Assembly: GCA_029948255.1 (NCBI GenBank)
Contig: JALIZF010001290.1
Span: 124,001-188,000, forward strand
Direction: 5' to 3'
DNA length: 64,000 bases
Source: Telmatactis stephensoni
Lineage: Eukaryota > Cnidaria > Anthozoa > Actiniaria > Isophelliidae
A model generated the notes under the pieces. It saw nothing but the letters and a program-made list of their open reading frames with translations. It was not told the DNA's origin and did not search any database. Positions 1-11,505 of this stretch are shown one piece after another. Made by a program: the position numbers and the translations under genes. Numbering within the stretch: position 1 is the first letter of the stretch; the number at the start of each line of letters is the position of its first letter.

Positions 1-2171
1 GCATCCTTCACGAAATACGTCTTTAGTGTCAAGCTCGAACTTTTTTCAAGTTGAGCCTGTAGTCCCGCGCAGCGTTCGTGAAACTCAATCTCAGCTTTTA
101 GACAAGTCAATTAAAGATGACAGCCCCGGCTGGCTTAAAAGTCTTTCACAGACCAATTAAAGATAACACTCATATTTATTTTCAATGTAATTGCACAAAA
201 AGGAGACATAAAGATGTAATTACATATCCGGACGATAATGAGCCCTCGTTAAGGGAGATGCCATATGAACCCACGATTGCGGAACGTTGATAAACCCTCA
301 TTAAGGGACATAAGCTATGCGCTATTCAAGATGAAACGCAAGCCTCCGTGCAGGACAAGTGCGTATCTGAGCCCGCAGTGCAAGAGGAAATACATACCTT
401 TGAGATAGTAAAGAAAGGTTTGCATGTGTGTTGTTTTTCTGGTTTTGAAGCGGTTTTTTTTTTATTTTCTTGCCAAGTTATAAGTTAAAGATTCAGAACT
501 GAGAGACCTGAGAGTCTACTAAGTAGTTTGTGTTCACATCAATTGCAAAAATAATCGAGCCAAAAACCACGTTTTGAGTCGATCATATTGGGCCACTGGC
601 TGAAGCGAGTAAAGCAACATGAATTTCAAAATTTCGGTGATGTGAATCTCTTGCCTACAGCTACAACTAGAATTTCTACCTCAAAATAGTCTTGAATTTT
701 ATAAATCCGAAGGCAGTTTCTAGCAGAATTCGAGCTGATCTCCATCTCTGAAAAAATGCCGACAGCGAGTAGTTACTGAGGGTCTGGTCATTATTTACAG
801 CGAGAGAGAGGGGGGGGGGGGGGGGGGCTGGTGGAAATAGAGGGGGGGCACAGATTTTTACGCTCACTCTGTAAGAATGTTGTGTGTGTATGTATGTAGA
901 AATGGGGGAGGGGCCATCAAAAATTGAGTATTACCTTTTTCATTTCCACCGAAACATGAAATTTACAACAGTTGAAGACGTTCGGGCCCGTATTTCAGGC
1001 TGGTCGTTGTGCCCAATTTCTCTAAAACTCGCTCAAGCAGTCGCTGGATGTATCTGAGTTTGGCGTCCCGAAGGCAAGTTTGATTTTTCGCAAGGTTTGT
1101 GAGCCATGGTGGATGACAGGAGTCACCGAAGTTGCCCACCTTGTTGCCTCTTCTGTTAATGGGAACGCAGCTCAAAACCCAACGGCCTTTAGAAAGCTAA
1201 GTAAATAGAAGTGTTCAGTAATTATTAATCATTATTTTGAACAAAGTTTCGAAGAATAGATTAGAAAAGGAAAGCCTTTCAGAGGCAAAATTAAACTCAT
1301 ACTATTCAACTACCAAACAGACCGTTGAATTACAACACAGGGATCCCAAACTCACTAAACGGGAACTAACCCGATTCACAAACGTTGAGGATGGTAAGCC
1401 TGTGCTACAACTTCTATTGTCTTTGACAAATGGATAATTTTGAAAGGATAATTTCTAGCTGTTCATACTTCAGCACTCGAATGTAATGCTCTGAAAAACT
1501 TTGGGAGACTATATACGACTCTATTTATGAGGTAGCCCTAAACCAGGTTAAAACCGTAATTGAGGCCACTTCCGCCCTGCGCATCGCTCAAACACGTCAT
1601 GTCATCACTTGCTGTTGTGAGTGAGTGAGTGGGTGAGCGAGTGAGTATGTGAGTGAGTGAGTGAGACATTTGCATATTTGTAATCCACGAGTTAACATTA
1701 AGTCTTGGCCCTTTCACTTTTGGGCTGGCCCCCTAACGAAACCATCACTGTCTTGTGCAAAAGCTCAAATCCTTTCAGCAAATTATGCCAAACATTTCTT
1801 TAAAAGCGCGGAAGATAGTAAATCCGTCGAATTAGTGTATAGTCACAACGATATTTTCATTGCTGAAAGACCCTTAACTTGAACTTGAGCTCGTTAATAT
1901 TCGTCTTTGAAGCTTTGTCTGTCATTGAAAAGACACCACGGGATACCTGCATAACAATCGGCTTCACAGCTTGAAAAGTGTTGTGGATATGCATTGCCAT
2001 TTCAAAGGGAAACTTGATCTTATTTACAAACACCATTTTGTCACGCCAGTCATATCACCAAAACTGGATATGAACCGGACTGCAAAGTAAATAATCATCG
2101 TTCATTCAAGGGTTAAATAAAATCACTCTACGGTTATATTAGTAATTTCTGTTCTCACGGAGGACTACGTA
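1..2171. other. upstream region without a convincing gene
   Basis: No spliceable or homologous coding sequence was recognised. Open frames of about 60-70 codons at 963-1175 (-), 1237-1437 (+) and 1661-1882 (+) show no known motif and no supporting splice structure. A poly-G tract lies near 810-828. The last ~70 bases before 2172 presumably include the 5' leader of the SRCR gene, but no promoter element could be assigned. Confidence 0.5.
1615..1665. repeat. (GTGA)n microsatellite
   Basis: About twelve imperfect GTGA units (GTGAGTGAGTGAGTGGGTGA and on) run without interruption. It is simple-sequence DNA. An ACTC-type run near 25737-25760 is the same motif on the other strand. Confidence 0.9.
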
Positions 2172-2220
2172 ATGGCGCCATCAATGTTGATCTTTTGTAT
2201 AATGTCGTTAATGATAACGG
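2172..2220 (+). CDS. putative first exon (signal peptide) of the SRCR gene
   Basis: An ATG at 2172 opens 16 codons, MAPSMLIFCIMSLMIT, a short hydrophobic stretch typical of a secretory signal peptide. They are followed directly by a strong donor, GTAAGT, at 2221. The exon ends in phase 1, with a single G left over. The next recognised exon (24068) starts in the matching phase, so the joined protein reads signal peptide, D-V-Q-A, then an SRCR domain. Secreted or membrane SRCR proteins of marine invertebrates commonly begin this way. The ATG is chosen because it starts the hydrophobic run. The join over ~22 kb is inferred from phase and content, not shown by a transcript, so this could instead belong to another gene. 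Confidence 0.5.
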
Positions 2221-3590
2221 GTAAGTACACCTTTCAATTGTTTCTGTATTCCAACTCGAACTTGATTCTTTTCGGTCTTATTCACTAATTGTTTGCCCAG
2301 AGATGTCCCTACATACGGTGTATAATACTAGACTACATTTAGATTATATTAGTGATTTTAAAAATACATAATATATACTGACACAGCAAAATAGCAAACA
2401 AATAAAATATCAACAGAATCTTTATCTGCAGTCGCTACAATTGCTACGAGCGCTAGCTAACGTCGTTTTCATATAATCACTGCAGTCGTTGTTAAACGCA
2501 TTTTTCTTCTATCGAAGCGTTCATATTGAACCAGTGAAGAATTAATTAGTCTGATTTGTTTGGATCCGGAAATGGAATAAAATCAGATATTCAAAGCAAT
2601 CGAATATTCACTTAAATCGATTGTAATCATGTGATAATTGCATTCGAATGAATTAAATTTCTGAATCATTCCATTAATTGCGTCTAAAGAGCAGTCAGTG
2701 AATATCAAATCTCTAGATGAAGGCCTGGCAATTTCCAATGCAGGACAAACGGCGGAAGCACAAGCAACATACATGTACACATAGACTCAGATATGACGTA
2801 CTACTTATCAGGATCCTCGGGAACCCAGGGTATATTCTGTCGCACTTTGCTCGTTCCTAGAAAAAAGACCTCTGGAAATGTTATCTGTTATACACCTGTT
2901 TCAATTAACGTTGTCGGCAAATAAACTCAAGGCCACGCGACTCACCCGAAATGGAGTATGGGTAGAAATAACTATAATCTATGAAAGCACATAAATATCA
3001 GCACGACAACTCTCAACCAGCTTGTGTTGAACTTATACAACAAAGTCTTCTATTCATTGATGTTTAAAATAAAGACCAAATCCAAAAAGAGAATAAATTT
3101 TTCGAATTACCCATACTCGTTTGCGGTCTAGTCGCATAGGCTTGAAGCCTCTCGCCCGACAACATTTTTTTGAAATAGGTGTATAAAGAACTTGTTATGG
3201 AATTTCTTTATGGCGGCATTTTAATGCCAACATAAACTAGAGTTAACAGTGCAATTCAAGTTTCCCAGAAGTATTTTTGTGCTTTGAGAACAACTAACTC
3301 GATAAGGTCTACGGCTATGTAAATTTCTATGAATCTTGTGAAAGGTTTTCTTTATGAAGATTGTGTACAAACAAACTACGGGTACGGGTGATCGCCGTCT
3401 CACGCAATCAAGCTCATCGTAAGTTAATTGGCCCGTCAAGTTATCGGGTCTTTCGAGTAACAGTCCCCTGCAGGAACGAGAAATGAGCGACGAATAATAC
3501 CCCTGGGTGCTATGTTGGTTTTCCCCTGCTTAAATACACCAATATCCAGGTATATATATATATATATTTTCGAGTATAATGTCTTTGAAC
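2221..3590. other. intron-like region, nothing recognised
   Basis: AT-rich sequence with scattered short open frames and no domain, splice-consistent exon, tRNA or clear inverted repeat. A short (TA)n run lies near 3552-3568. Confidence 0.5.
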
Positions 3591-4082
3591 GTACTCAACA
3601 GTTACTTCACATACTTCACCATCACTAAACGTAATTTACCGTCACTGAACTTTCACCACGGTCATCAAACGTACTTCACCGTCACTAAACATACTATACC
3701 GTCAATAAAAATACTTCACCGTCACTAAGCGTACTTTACCGTCAATAAACATACTTCACCGTCATCAAATGTACTCCATCGTCGGCACTGGACGTACTTC
3801 ACCATCATCAAACTCACTTCACCGTCACTGGACGTACTTCACCGTCATCAAATGTACTTCACCGTCATCAAACGTACTTCACCGGCACTGGACGTACTTC
3901 ACCGTCATCAAATGTACTTCACCGTCATCAAAGATACTTCACCGTCACTGGACGTACTTCACCGTCATCAAATGTACTTCACCGTCATCAAACGTACTTC
4001 ACCGTCACTGGACGTACTTTACCGTCACTAAACGTACGTCACCGTCATCAAACGTACTTCACCGTCACTGGACGTACTTTAA
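3591..4082. repeat. 20-bp satellite with 60-bp higher-order units (block 1)
   Basis: The monomer is about TACTTCACCGTCATCAAACG, with variants ending ACTGGA or ACTAAA. From about 3830 to 4069 the variants recur in a fixed order of three, giving four consecutive 60-bp higher-order units. The left part is more diverged. The open reading frame across it (3769-4098) only translates the repeat and is not a gene. Blocks 2 and 3 follow after interruptions. Confidence 0.95.
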
Positions 4083-4367
4083 AAAAATGAAATTTTAGCA
4101 TTTATATTAGCACATTTATGTTTTCCCCTGTCTGCGCCACACATTATTAAGATGTGCTGCTGCTTTTCCTGAAGCTCGTTTACCAGCTTATGTAAAGTCA
4201 GGACCAGAATGAATCACTTCCCCTGACAGCTCACGTGTTGTGCTGTCCTCAGTGGGGGGTTCACTCAAATTGCCACTACTCCAGTACCCTATACCGACCT
4301 TACATGTATGAATGCTCCTACACGAAGACCTACGATTACACAATTGCATAATGCCTCTAGATAATGC

Positions 4368-4463
4368 TCAAATAAATACAGCCAAGAGAAAACATAAAAA
4401 TCCTATTTGCGCGCAAATATTCCATTTATTTTAGCACAAATATCTATATAAACATAATCAAAT
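4368..4463 (+). repeat. 96-bp direct repeat, copy 1 (copy 2 at 4596-4691)
   Basis: Starting TCAAATAAATACAGCC, this segment recurs 228 bases downstream with very few differences. The block between the copies (about 4517-4597) is a near-identical copy of satellite positions ~3687-3770. The region therefore looks like a segmental duplication or gene-conversion product inside the satellite rather than independent insertions. Confidence 0.85.
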
Positions 4464-4699
4464 GCGCTTAGTGTTTGTTAGTAGTAAGAGCAGACTGTTG
4501 TACCGGGCGACAAAACTAAACATACTCTACCGTCAATAAAAATACTTCACCGTCACTAAGCGTACTTTACCGTCAATAAACATACTTCACCGTCATCAAA
4601 TAAATACAGCCAAGAGAAAACATAAAAATCCTATTTGCGCGCAAATATTCCATTTATTTTAGCACAAATATCTATATAAATATAATCAAAGGGCGCTTT

Positions 4700-5021
4700 A
4701 CAATGATTAATGTGAATTTACAATCATTAGACTGTATTAGAATACAAGACCAGACTGCTGAACTGGTAGACAATCCCCCTACTCTTATGCGAATAGTTCA
4801 ACAGGTTCTTTATGGTCCCCCATATACAGGTTAAGGAAGGGATGGGAGACAGGGACTACGGTTTAAAGAAGAGAAGACCTGGACCATTTGCAGATGTAGT
4901 TACCAAGGCAGCACCTCTCCTCAGTTATTTTAAGAACCCTAAGTGTTGTCCCGCCAGGGCTTGAACCCATGACCTCCCGCACGAGAAACCGACGCTCAAC
5001 CAACTGAGCCAACCGGGCGGC
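4700..5021 (-). mobile_element. tRNA-derived SINE inserted in the satellite
   Basis: Read on the minus strand from ~5021, the sequence has a tRNA-like head with an A box (TGGCTCAGTTGG) and a B box (GGTTCAAGCC). A body with GCTGCCTTGGTAACTACATC follows, extending to ~4700. The tRNA ends do not pair into an acceptor stem, so this is a SINE rather than a functional tRNA. It separates two blocks of the 20-bp satellite. A related tail (TGTTGTACCGGG) recurs near 4498 and 47433. Confidence 0.75.
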
Positions 5022-5336
5022 GTCACTAAACGTACTTCACCGTCACTGGACGTACTTCACCGGCACTAAAAGCACTTGACCGTCATCAAACGTACTTCAC
5101 CGTCACTGGACGTACTTTACTGTCACTAAACGTACTTCACCGTCTCTGGACGTACTTCACCGTCACTGGACGTACTTTATCGTCACTGGACGTACTTCAC
5201 CGGCACTAAATTAAACCTACTTCACCGTCATCAAAGGTACTTCACCGTCATCCAACGTACTTCACCGGCACTAAACGTACTTCACCGTCATCAAACGTAC
5301 TTCACCGTCACTGGACGTACTTTACCGTCACTAAAC
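5022..5336. repeat. 20-bp satellite (block 3)
   Basis: This continues the TACTTCACCGTCA monomer array on the right of the SINE, with the same ATCAAA, ACTGGA and ACTAAA variants. A short block 2 lies at about 4517-4597, and a degenerate tail of the same motif at about 5583-5697. Confidence 0.93.
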
Positions 5337-5398
5337 GATAAAAAGATATCATCAGGTATTGGTTCAATCAAGAGGCTTAGAGATTCGTAAAACTGTTG

Positions 5399-5531
5399 AA
5401 TATACAACAGTATAAATAATAAATATGTATGCTAAATTAATTCAAACTCTGAAATTTATAGTTATGTATTTTTAGAAAATTTCAGAGTTTGAATTAATTT
5501 AGCATATTTATTAGTATTTATATTATTGTAT
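5399..5531. mobile_element. ~133-bp hairpin MITE
   Basis: An AT-rich inverted repeat has arms of ~57 bp (left arm containing AATTCAAACTCTGAAATTT, right arm its complement) around a ~20-bp loop. No coding capacity. It is a typical short non-autonomous foldback element. Confidence 0.75.
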
Positions 5532-5931
5532 ATATCTATGTTGAATAGGTTAGCGTTAAAAGTTGATCTCATCTCATCATCATCTCAAACGTACACTTCA
5601 CCATCATCAAACGTAATTCTTCAACGTCATCCATCATACTTTAACGTAGTCAAACGTACTTTAACGTCATCAAACGTACCTCGCCCTCATCAAAATTTTC
5701 ATATTGGCATCATTTGAGCACGGAATTATAACAAGTATTTAGGGTTTTTTTTTCTTTCTTTTTCCCCTCCATAGTCACATTTGTCAGACGAACTTTTTTC
5801 GATTTCTAGAGACAATGAAACTTGAAGGTTTTTGGTTCGTGTAGCACTTGCTAATTGAATTTTCTATTTTAAAATCTAAAAACAAAATTCAAAATTTATC
5901 ATGATTTATGAATTTTGATTATTTGAAACTC

Positions 5932-6241
5932 AATTAAAAATTAAAAATTACTTATTTTTGTGTTTCTCAATATCGTTAATGAAGTTCAAAAACTTTAAAA
6001 GACCAGAAATCCGCATTTCGTTGATTCAGACAGCAGACATAGAAACGATGATGAGCCGTTTGAATATTAACAGTTTGAAACTAAATCGAATTTCAAAAAA
6101 ACTCCCTTATTCGTTTTCTTTATTATCAAAGGAAGGGAATTCCCTTCTGGGGTGGGGAGACAGGAGATTTTGTCAAAATTTAGTCAGCGTACTCAGACAC
6201 CAGCTCGGCCAACAGTGATTTTCGGTACCACTTGCACCCCC
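5932..6241 (+). repeat. left arm of the 11.8 kb inverted-repeat pair
   Basis: Reads AAATTACTTATTTTTGTG inward to a GC-richer inner edge, TCGGTACCACTTGCACCCCC, just before the integrase start. The right arm is its complement along the whole length with scattered substitutions. An 86-codon open frame here (5958-6218) is conserved in the other arm, but it contains no known domain and probably reflects arm similarity. Confidence 0.85.
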
Positions 6242-6286
6242 TGGCTTTCTTGAATGTAGTGATACTAGATTGAGCAAACTAAAGAC

Positions 6287-8382
6287 AATGGTTTCCCGGT
6301 TGGAGAGATACGAAGGAGTTATCAAGGAACTCGTAGAGAAAAGAAATTTTACACACGAACAAGTTTCGGAGTACTTGCAACGAAATCAGCAACACAAGCG
6401 TGGATTTTCAAGGAACAATATCAGACGTTTCTGTTTAACGAAGGGAATCCACAGAATGATTTGATTATGGCGCTATGTCACAACAACAGGTTGATAGCAC
6501 AGTACATCAAGCAGTTTCAGAGGTAAAGTGGCATATACCTACTAACAGTTTAATTCTATACGATTTTATCCTACAAAATATGTCTTGCTCAGATCGATGA
6601 CCACTTTTTCAGGTAGGACCAACATATGGAAGAAGAATGTTAACTGGTCTTCTTCGCTCAAGGGGCTATAATCTTGGTGAACGAATTATACGTCAAAGCT
6701 TAGCAAGAACAAGTCCATTTTATCAAGCTCAAAGGCGAGAAGGCACGGAAAGACTACGTAATCCGAGCCCGTATTTTGCAGAATATTCTGGTCATAAAAT
6801 TCACCTTGATCAAAACGAGAAGCTGGCTGAGTATGGAGTTGTTCATGTGTTAGCATCTGAGGGGTATAGTGGGATGATTGTTGGTGCCTCATCCATGCAA
6901 ATTAAAAATAATGTCACCATCTACGATCATGCCTACCGGTAAGAAATTCAATTTAAGATTCAAAAAGTTCTTTGTTCACGTGCATAAATGAATAATTAGT
7001 TCTCTGAAATTCGATACGATAATTATGATAATAGTGATGATGACGATGACGATGATGCTGGGATTAAGGAGAGGACGATGCACCGTTATAGACATGCGTT
7101 TTTATTTTTCAATTCATTGTTACTTCTAGCTCTGCATGTTTACAATACGGCTTATGGGACCAGGTGAGGGTTGATCACGGAAAAGAGTTCTACCTGACGC
7201 TTTACCAACAACAAAAGATTGCCGATTACAGAACTAACATTAACCGAATTCCTTTCTTTCAAACACAGTCTAAACAGGTATATTACGCTATAGTTGCTAC
7301 GTATAACAACAAAAAGAACTTGTCATTAATTATCGCCACGTTAGAGCGCTCATCTTTTTACTGATTTGCTTTCGCCACGATCCGAAAGATAGCGTCGCAC
7401 TCTTTATTTATGCACGTGCTATAATTGTAATTGTAATTTTTCTTTCTATACTGAAATAGAACCATATAGCTGAAAGAGTGTGGGTGGAAATAAACCACAG
7501 ATGTAATTACTCGTGCGTATGAAAAATACAGATATAATAGATATGGAGGACAACTACGTTAAAAATTGTGTTTCGGAGTTTTGTCTTCAACTTTGCAAGC
7601 TTTCAGTTCAAAACATATTGACGCTTGGGACTCACGTAGCATTCCAGGTAACAAGTTTATTTTCTAGACTCTGTCCGATTATCAGGGACGGGAGAACAGT
7701 TTTAAATTCTTGTTGGCTCCGCTATCCCTAATTATCCATATAAAACAAAATATCGTAGTTAGTAACCGGAGTTACAAAAGAGGCCTTTTAATGAACTAGG
7801 TGCTATTTGGGCAAAGCTTGATTGTTGTCCTTTGATCGCCTAGGGAAAGTATCAAAAAATTGAGTAACTGAAACGTGCAGAAAACAGGATAGACAGAAAG
7901 CTATCGCTGCGGCATGATATATGCGGTTTAGTTGTATAGAGCGTTGCGCGCCTCACATCTCACTGCAACTTGAATTGCTTCGTTTTTGTCGTTGCATTGC
8001 GGGTTGCAAGAAAAATTGACTCGTGTTAAAGGGCCTTTACATTGTTTTATGATTTCCTTATTTCATTTCAGGAAAAGGAGTTCCAGCAAATAACTTTTTT
8101 AGTAATATGCGCTGTGCTACAGTGGATCCTGCCGTTTTGCCCCCTGGAATCGAGGTCGCTAGAGAATACAGACAGCTGGGTGGGAGCATTACAGAGGAAG
8201 CTATCTTTGGCTGTGATCCTTTCTTAAATGATGATGCAAGAAGGGTATTAAGGGACAGAGAGTTTGCCGCCATGTATCAGTCTTTAACACCGATCAACTC
8301 ACATTTGGTTAACGGACAAGAAGGACCATTCCAACAAGCACTTCTTGCATTCTTAGACCTTACCAACATTTACGTTATATAA
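6287..8382 (+). pseudogene. DDE integrase/transposase gene, spliced, with frame breaks
   Basis: Five exons can be assembled: 6287-6522, 6613-6938, 7130-7277, 7460-7647 and 8072-8382, all with GT-AG borders, together ~400 codons. Residues 1-60 look like a helix-turn-helix region (FTHEQVSEYL). The catalytic core keeps all three acidic residues: D in HLDQNEKL, D in VRVDHGKEF and E in NHIAERVWVEIN. This pattern belongs to the integrase-core family of eukaryotic elements, which cuts and joins transposon ends. The C-terminal exon is intact to TAA at 8380. Frame is lost three times: near 6455-6465, near 7505-7515 (also a short deletion) and near 7620. Splice sites remain good, so decay is recent or the breaks are assembly indels. 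The gene lies just inside the left arm of the 11.8 kb unit. Confidence 0.85.
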
Positions 8383-9385
8383 ACCTGTTCACTAGACGTA
8401 GTAAGCACAATAGTAAGCTTTATTATCAGTTCAGAATTCAATAAATGCAGTGTTACTAATAGCACAATGCCGTAACCCACGCATGCAAATGTATCTGAGA
8501 CTAATATGTTTATGAATATGGCCATATTTTGCAAGTGAAAACAACGTGAATTCTCGATACAAAAACGTCAACTTAGTCAAAGGCTCGATTTATTAACAAA
8601 ACAGCGTTCTATGTAGTTCTAAAAAAGTGCCATTTTGTACAAAAGTTCCCAAAGTTGCGTTTTAATAAGACGAACCATATACAGACACTTCTCGCTCGGG
8701 TATATATATGGCCCTAATAAATAGACAACAGTGGTCCATTTCCTGAAATGAAAGACCAGATAACTTTACATGGTCAGTTGTTTAAGGGAAAAATTGTGGG
8801 AGTGCACAATATCGTAGAAATTGACAATGGAGCTCCCTTCAAGACACGGGTCCATGCTACCTTTAGTTTTCGGGTACGTTAACGGCTGCCGCGTCGGTAA
8901 GCTATCGGGTCTTCGAAAAATGGGTTCTAAATAGGTAAGTTATCTTTTTGGTAAACACAAGGTCATTGACTTGGACAAATATTGGTGGTTTTTACAGTCC
9001 AGACTTGTTATTTGAAATAATAAACCGTTCTCCTTCCACTATTCTGTTTTGATCTGACTTGAATTGCCTACTGTTTCATCGGTAGGTTGTCTAACAAAGT
9101 GTTGTTTACAGATAAATTATGCTTCATTTCAATCATATATTCAGTATTACTAAATATAAGAGCAATGCCTTCTCATTTCTAAAGTCTTTTTGTTTATTTT
9201 TGAAATTTGATTTATGCAAATGAGGCGATGACGTCATGTTGCGTCACCCTATAACCAGAAAGATAAAGTCACAATTTATTGATTTCCAATATGGAAGTCT
9301 TATGACTCAGAAAACCACCGATATTTTTCTTAGCACAACTCAACTAAATATTTTATAACGTACAATACTCTAAAGCCATGACAGA
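8383..9385. other. spacer between the integrase and RING genes
   Basis: No coding sequence recognised. One TGACGTCA octamer occurs at 9229-9236. The stretch presumably holds the 3' ends of the two convergent genes. Confidence 0.45.
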
Positions 9386-10195
9386 CTACTTGGCCAACTT
9401 GGCCAAGATGTTATCCAGGCTCCTGAATGGGACAACTTTATCATGAGCAATCTTTCTGCATAGTGGGCAGGTTTCATTTTCATTCAACCACCTCTGTATG
9501 CATTCTCCACAGCCCACTATTTGGCTGCAACAAATGCCAAACACTAAACTTCCTGGAGAAGGAATACTATTGCACATTTGGCAACTTAAAGTGCATGGAT
9601 CGTACCACATTAACAATTTCATCTGACCCCATTACATCACTTATCAAATCCTTTACAGCTGATATTTCCATAAGATCAGTTTTGACACTGCTCTTCAGTT
9701 CGGCAATTTGGGCAGACACTTTTTCGTGGAATTCCTCAATCTTCTCTTCTGTTTCGGTGAGACTAACTGCAACTCTATTTGAAATTTCGTCATCAATCGT
9801 CTTGCAGAGCTTTACAGTCTCCTCCTGATTTGCCAACATAGTCTGTATAATCTTCTTCTATGTCATCGTATACTGGTGTAGATGATCTAAAGAAATTATT
9901 GATAAAATTTACTAGTTTTAAGACTTTTAAAACCCAGCGAAAATTGTCTTCTGGTGCTACAAGGGGAGGAAGCTTAGAGTCAAATTGCTCCATTACCTCC
10001 TTTTAACCTTTCACTCTTTCCCCCTCCAACACACCTACTACATAGTCTATAACAGTGTATTGACATGCAATTGATGGGATGAAAGTTACCTTTTTCTCTT
10101 ATGAACCCTGTCTTCTCTTTTTCTAGCTATTTCATGGTATCGGTCAACTTTGATAGCAAGGAACTTTTTCGCTGATGGCCTCCAAAACTCAAAAC
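9386..10195 (-). pseudogene. coiled-coil / RING-finger protein, broken
   Basis: Read on the minus strand, an upstream exon at 10090-10195 (acceptor at 10196, donor GTAAC) encodes FEFWRPSAKKFLAIKVDRYH, a basic stretch. A second block begins near 9993 (MEQFDSKLPPLVAPEDNFRW). Next comes a helical, Glu/Lys-rich segment at 9567-9839, and then a zinc-binding end at 9386-9622 with SCQMC, CCSQIVGCGEC and CPLC, the spacing of a RING-type finger. The three parts lie in different frames, with breaks near 9835 and 9600, so no single intact protein exists. RING proteins usually act as ubiquitin E3 ligases, and the role here is unknown. It is convergent with the integrase gene and shares its state of decay, suggesting both belong to the same element. 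Confidence 0.7.
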
Positions 10196-10534
10196 CTATC
10201 AAAATATATATATATATGACTAACTGTTAGATACAACTGTACAACATTTGATTAAAAGTAATGCCAATTAAAAAACGTCTTGCTGTGTTTTTACAGAGGG
10301 TACTTGTGGATTTAAAAGGGCTGGACCCCCCCTCTCTCCACCCCTCCCCAAAAGAATCCTTGAAAAAATCCTAAAAACCAAAAAAGGTTCGAAAATGTCT
10401 AAATGTGAACAGTGAGTGGTTCAATTAAACGATGCCTTCACTTTTGATGTTGGCTTCTGTTTTAAAATTTTTGTTTGTTTTGGAATAACTAATTCATCCA
10501 CCAATGTTGGATATTATTATGTTTTATATGTAAT

Positions 10535-10828
10535 TAGAGTGCTTTCAGTCACACTGTTGAATAGTTAGATAAATTTATCTAATTTAGTTAGCTATTTAGT
10601 TGACGTCACCTAAAATAGTAAATGCGCGCCAAAATAACGGTCGTGCAAATTCGGGGGGCTTACTTTACCAGAGAATGTGTGTAGAGACAGTCGATTGTAT
10701 CATCGTTTCCCCCCGGATATTCAGACCGTTGGCATGTGAATTTTGAATTTAGGTGACGTCACCTAAAATAGTAAGTTAGTTATCTAATTTAGGTGACGTC
10801 AATTATTGAAGAGACTAAAAGCACTCTA
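10535..10828. mobile_element. 294-bp MITE carrying three TGACGTCA sites
   Basis: Ends TAGAGTGCTTTCAGT (left) and ACTAAAAGCACTCTA (right) are inverted. Inside, TGACGTCA occurs at 10601-10608, 10754-10761 and 10794-10801, each inside a repeated unit with CACCTAAAATAGTAA or its complement. No coding capacity. Confidence 0.8.
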
Positions 10829-11505
10829 AAAAACATTTTTTGTACTTAAGCTTCATCTGCTTTAGTTTCTTAATTCATTTCACATTTATATAGATACCAC
10901 AGGGAGCCCGGCTTTTAAGAGTCATAAATAAAAGAATAAATCAATTAGTATTTTGGGTTTCCTGTGTTGAGGTTTGAAACGAGACGCTAATAATAGCGAG
11001 TTTCCGGTAATCGTAAATGCCAGTAACCTGAGAGGAGATTACATGGGTAACTTGAGAGCAGTTTGAAATTCAAATCTAACGTATCAGTGTAACGCACTCT
11101 CTTAGTAACAGTCAATAAGAGAGAAGGGCTGAAACAAATTTCAGTGCCAATTTTGAAACCCCTGTTAAAATTATTCATCTGAGTTGTTTGCCGGCATATT
11201 TGAAACCAAACGATCACCTGATAAATAAACCTAATGACTGCATGTCTTATTGATAGAAAATAATAATGTATGGCATAAAATACTGTGTTATCTTGAAGCC
11301 TTGCTTTAAATTTATGTGCGCCAGTAGTTGATGGGACCAGTAAGCTCTGGAAACGTGACCTTTCTGGTAAATGTCCGCTTTCAAACAATAGACTTTGACA
11401 GATTTATGACAGCTTAATTGAAATGCGGCGTTCTATTTTTGTCGTTTGCCGCCAAATCAAAGTGATTCAGCGCGAATATCAGAACATTTATAATATTCAT
11501 AGTTT

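Noticed and set aside
3769..4098. 109-codon open frame with repeating Ser/His/Trp peptides
   Set aside because: It is a direct translation of the 20-bp satellite; the repeat length is not a multiple of a codon constraint and no domain exists.
5958..6218. 86-codon frame conserved at 17477-17737
   Set aside because: Conservation is explained by the inverted arms; no motif, and the start codon context and position inside a terminal repeat argue against a gene.
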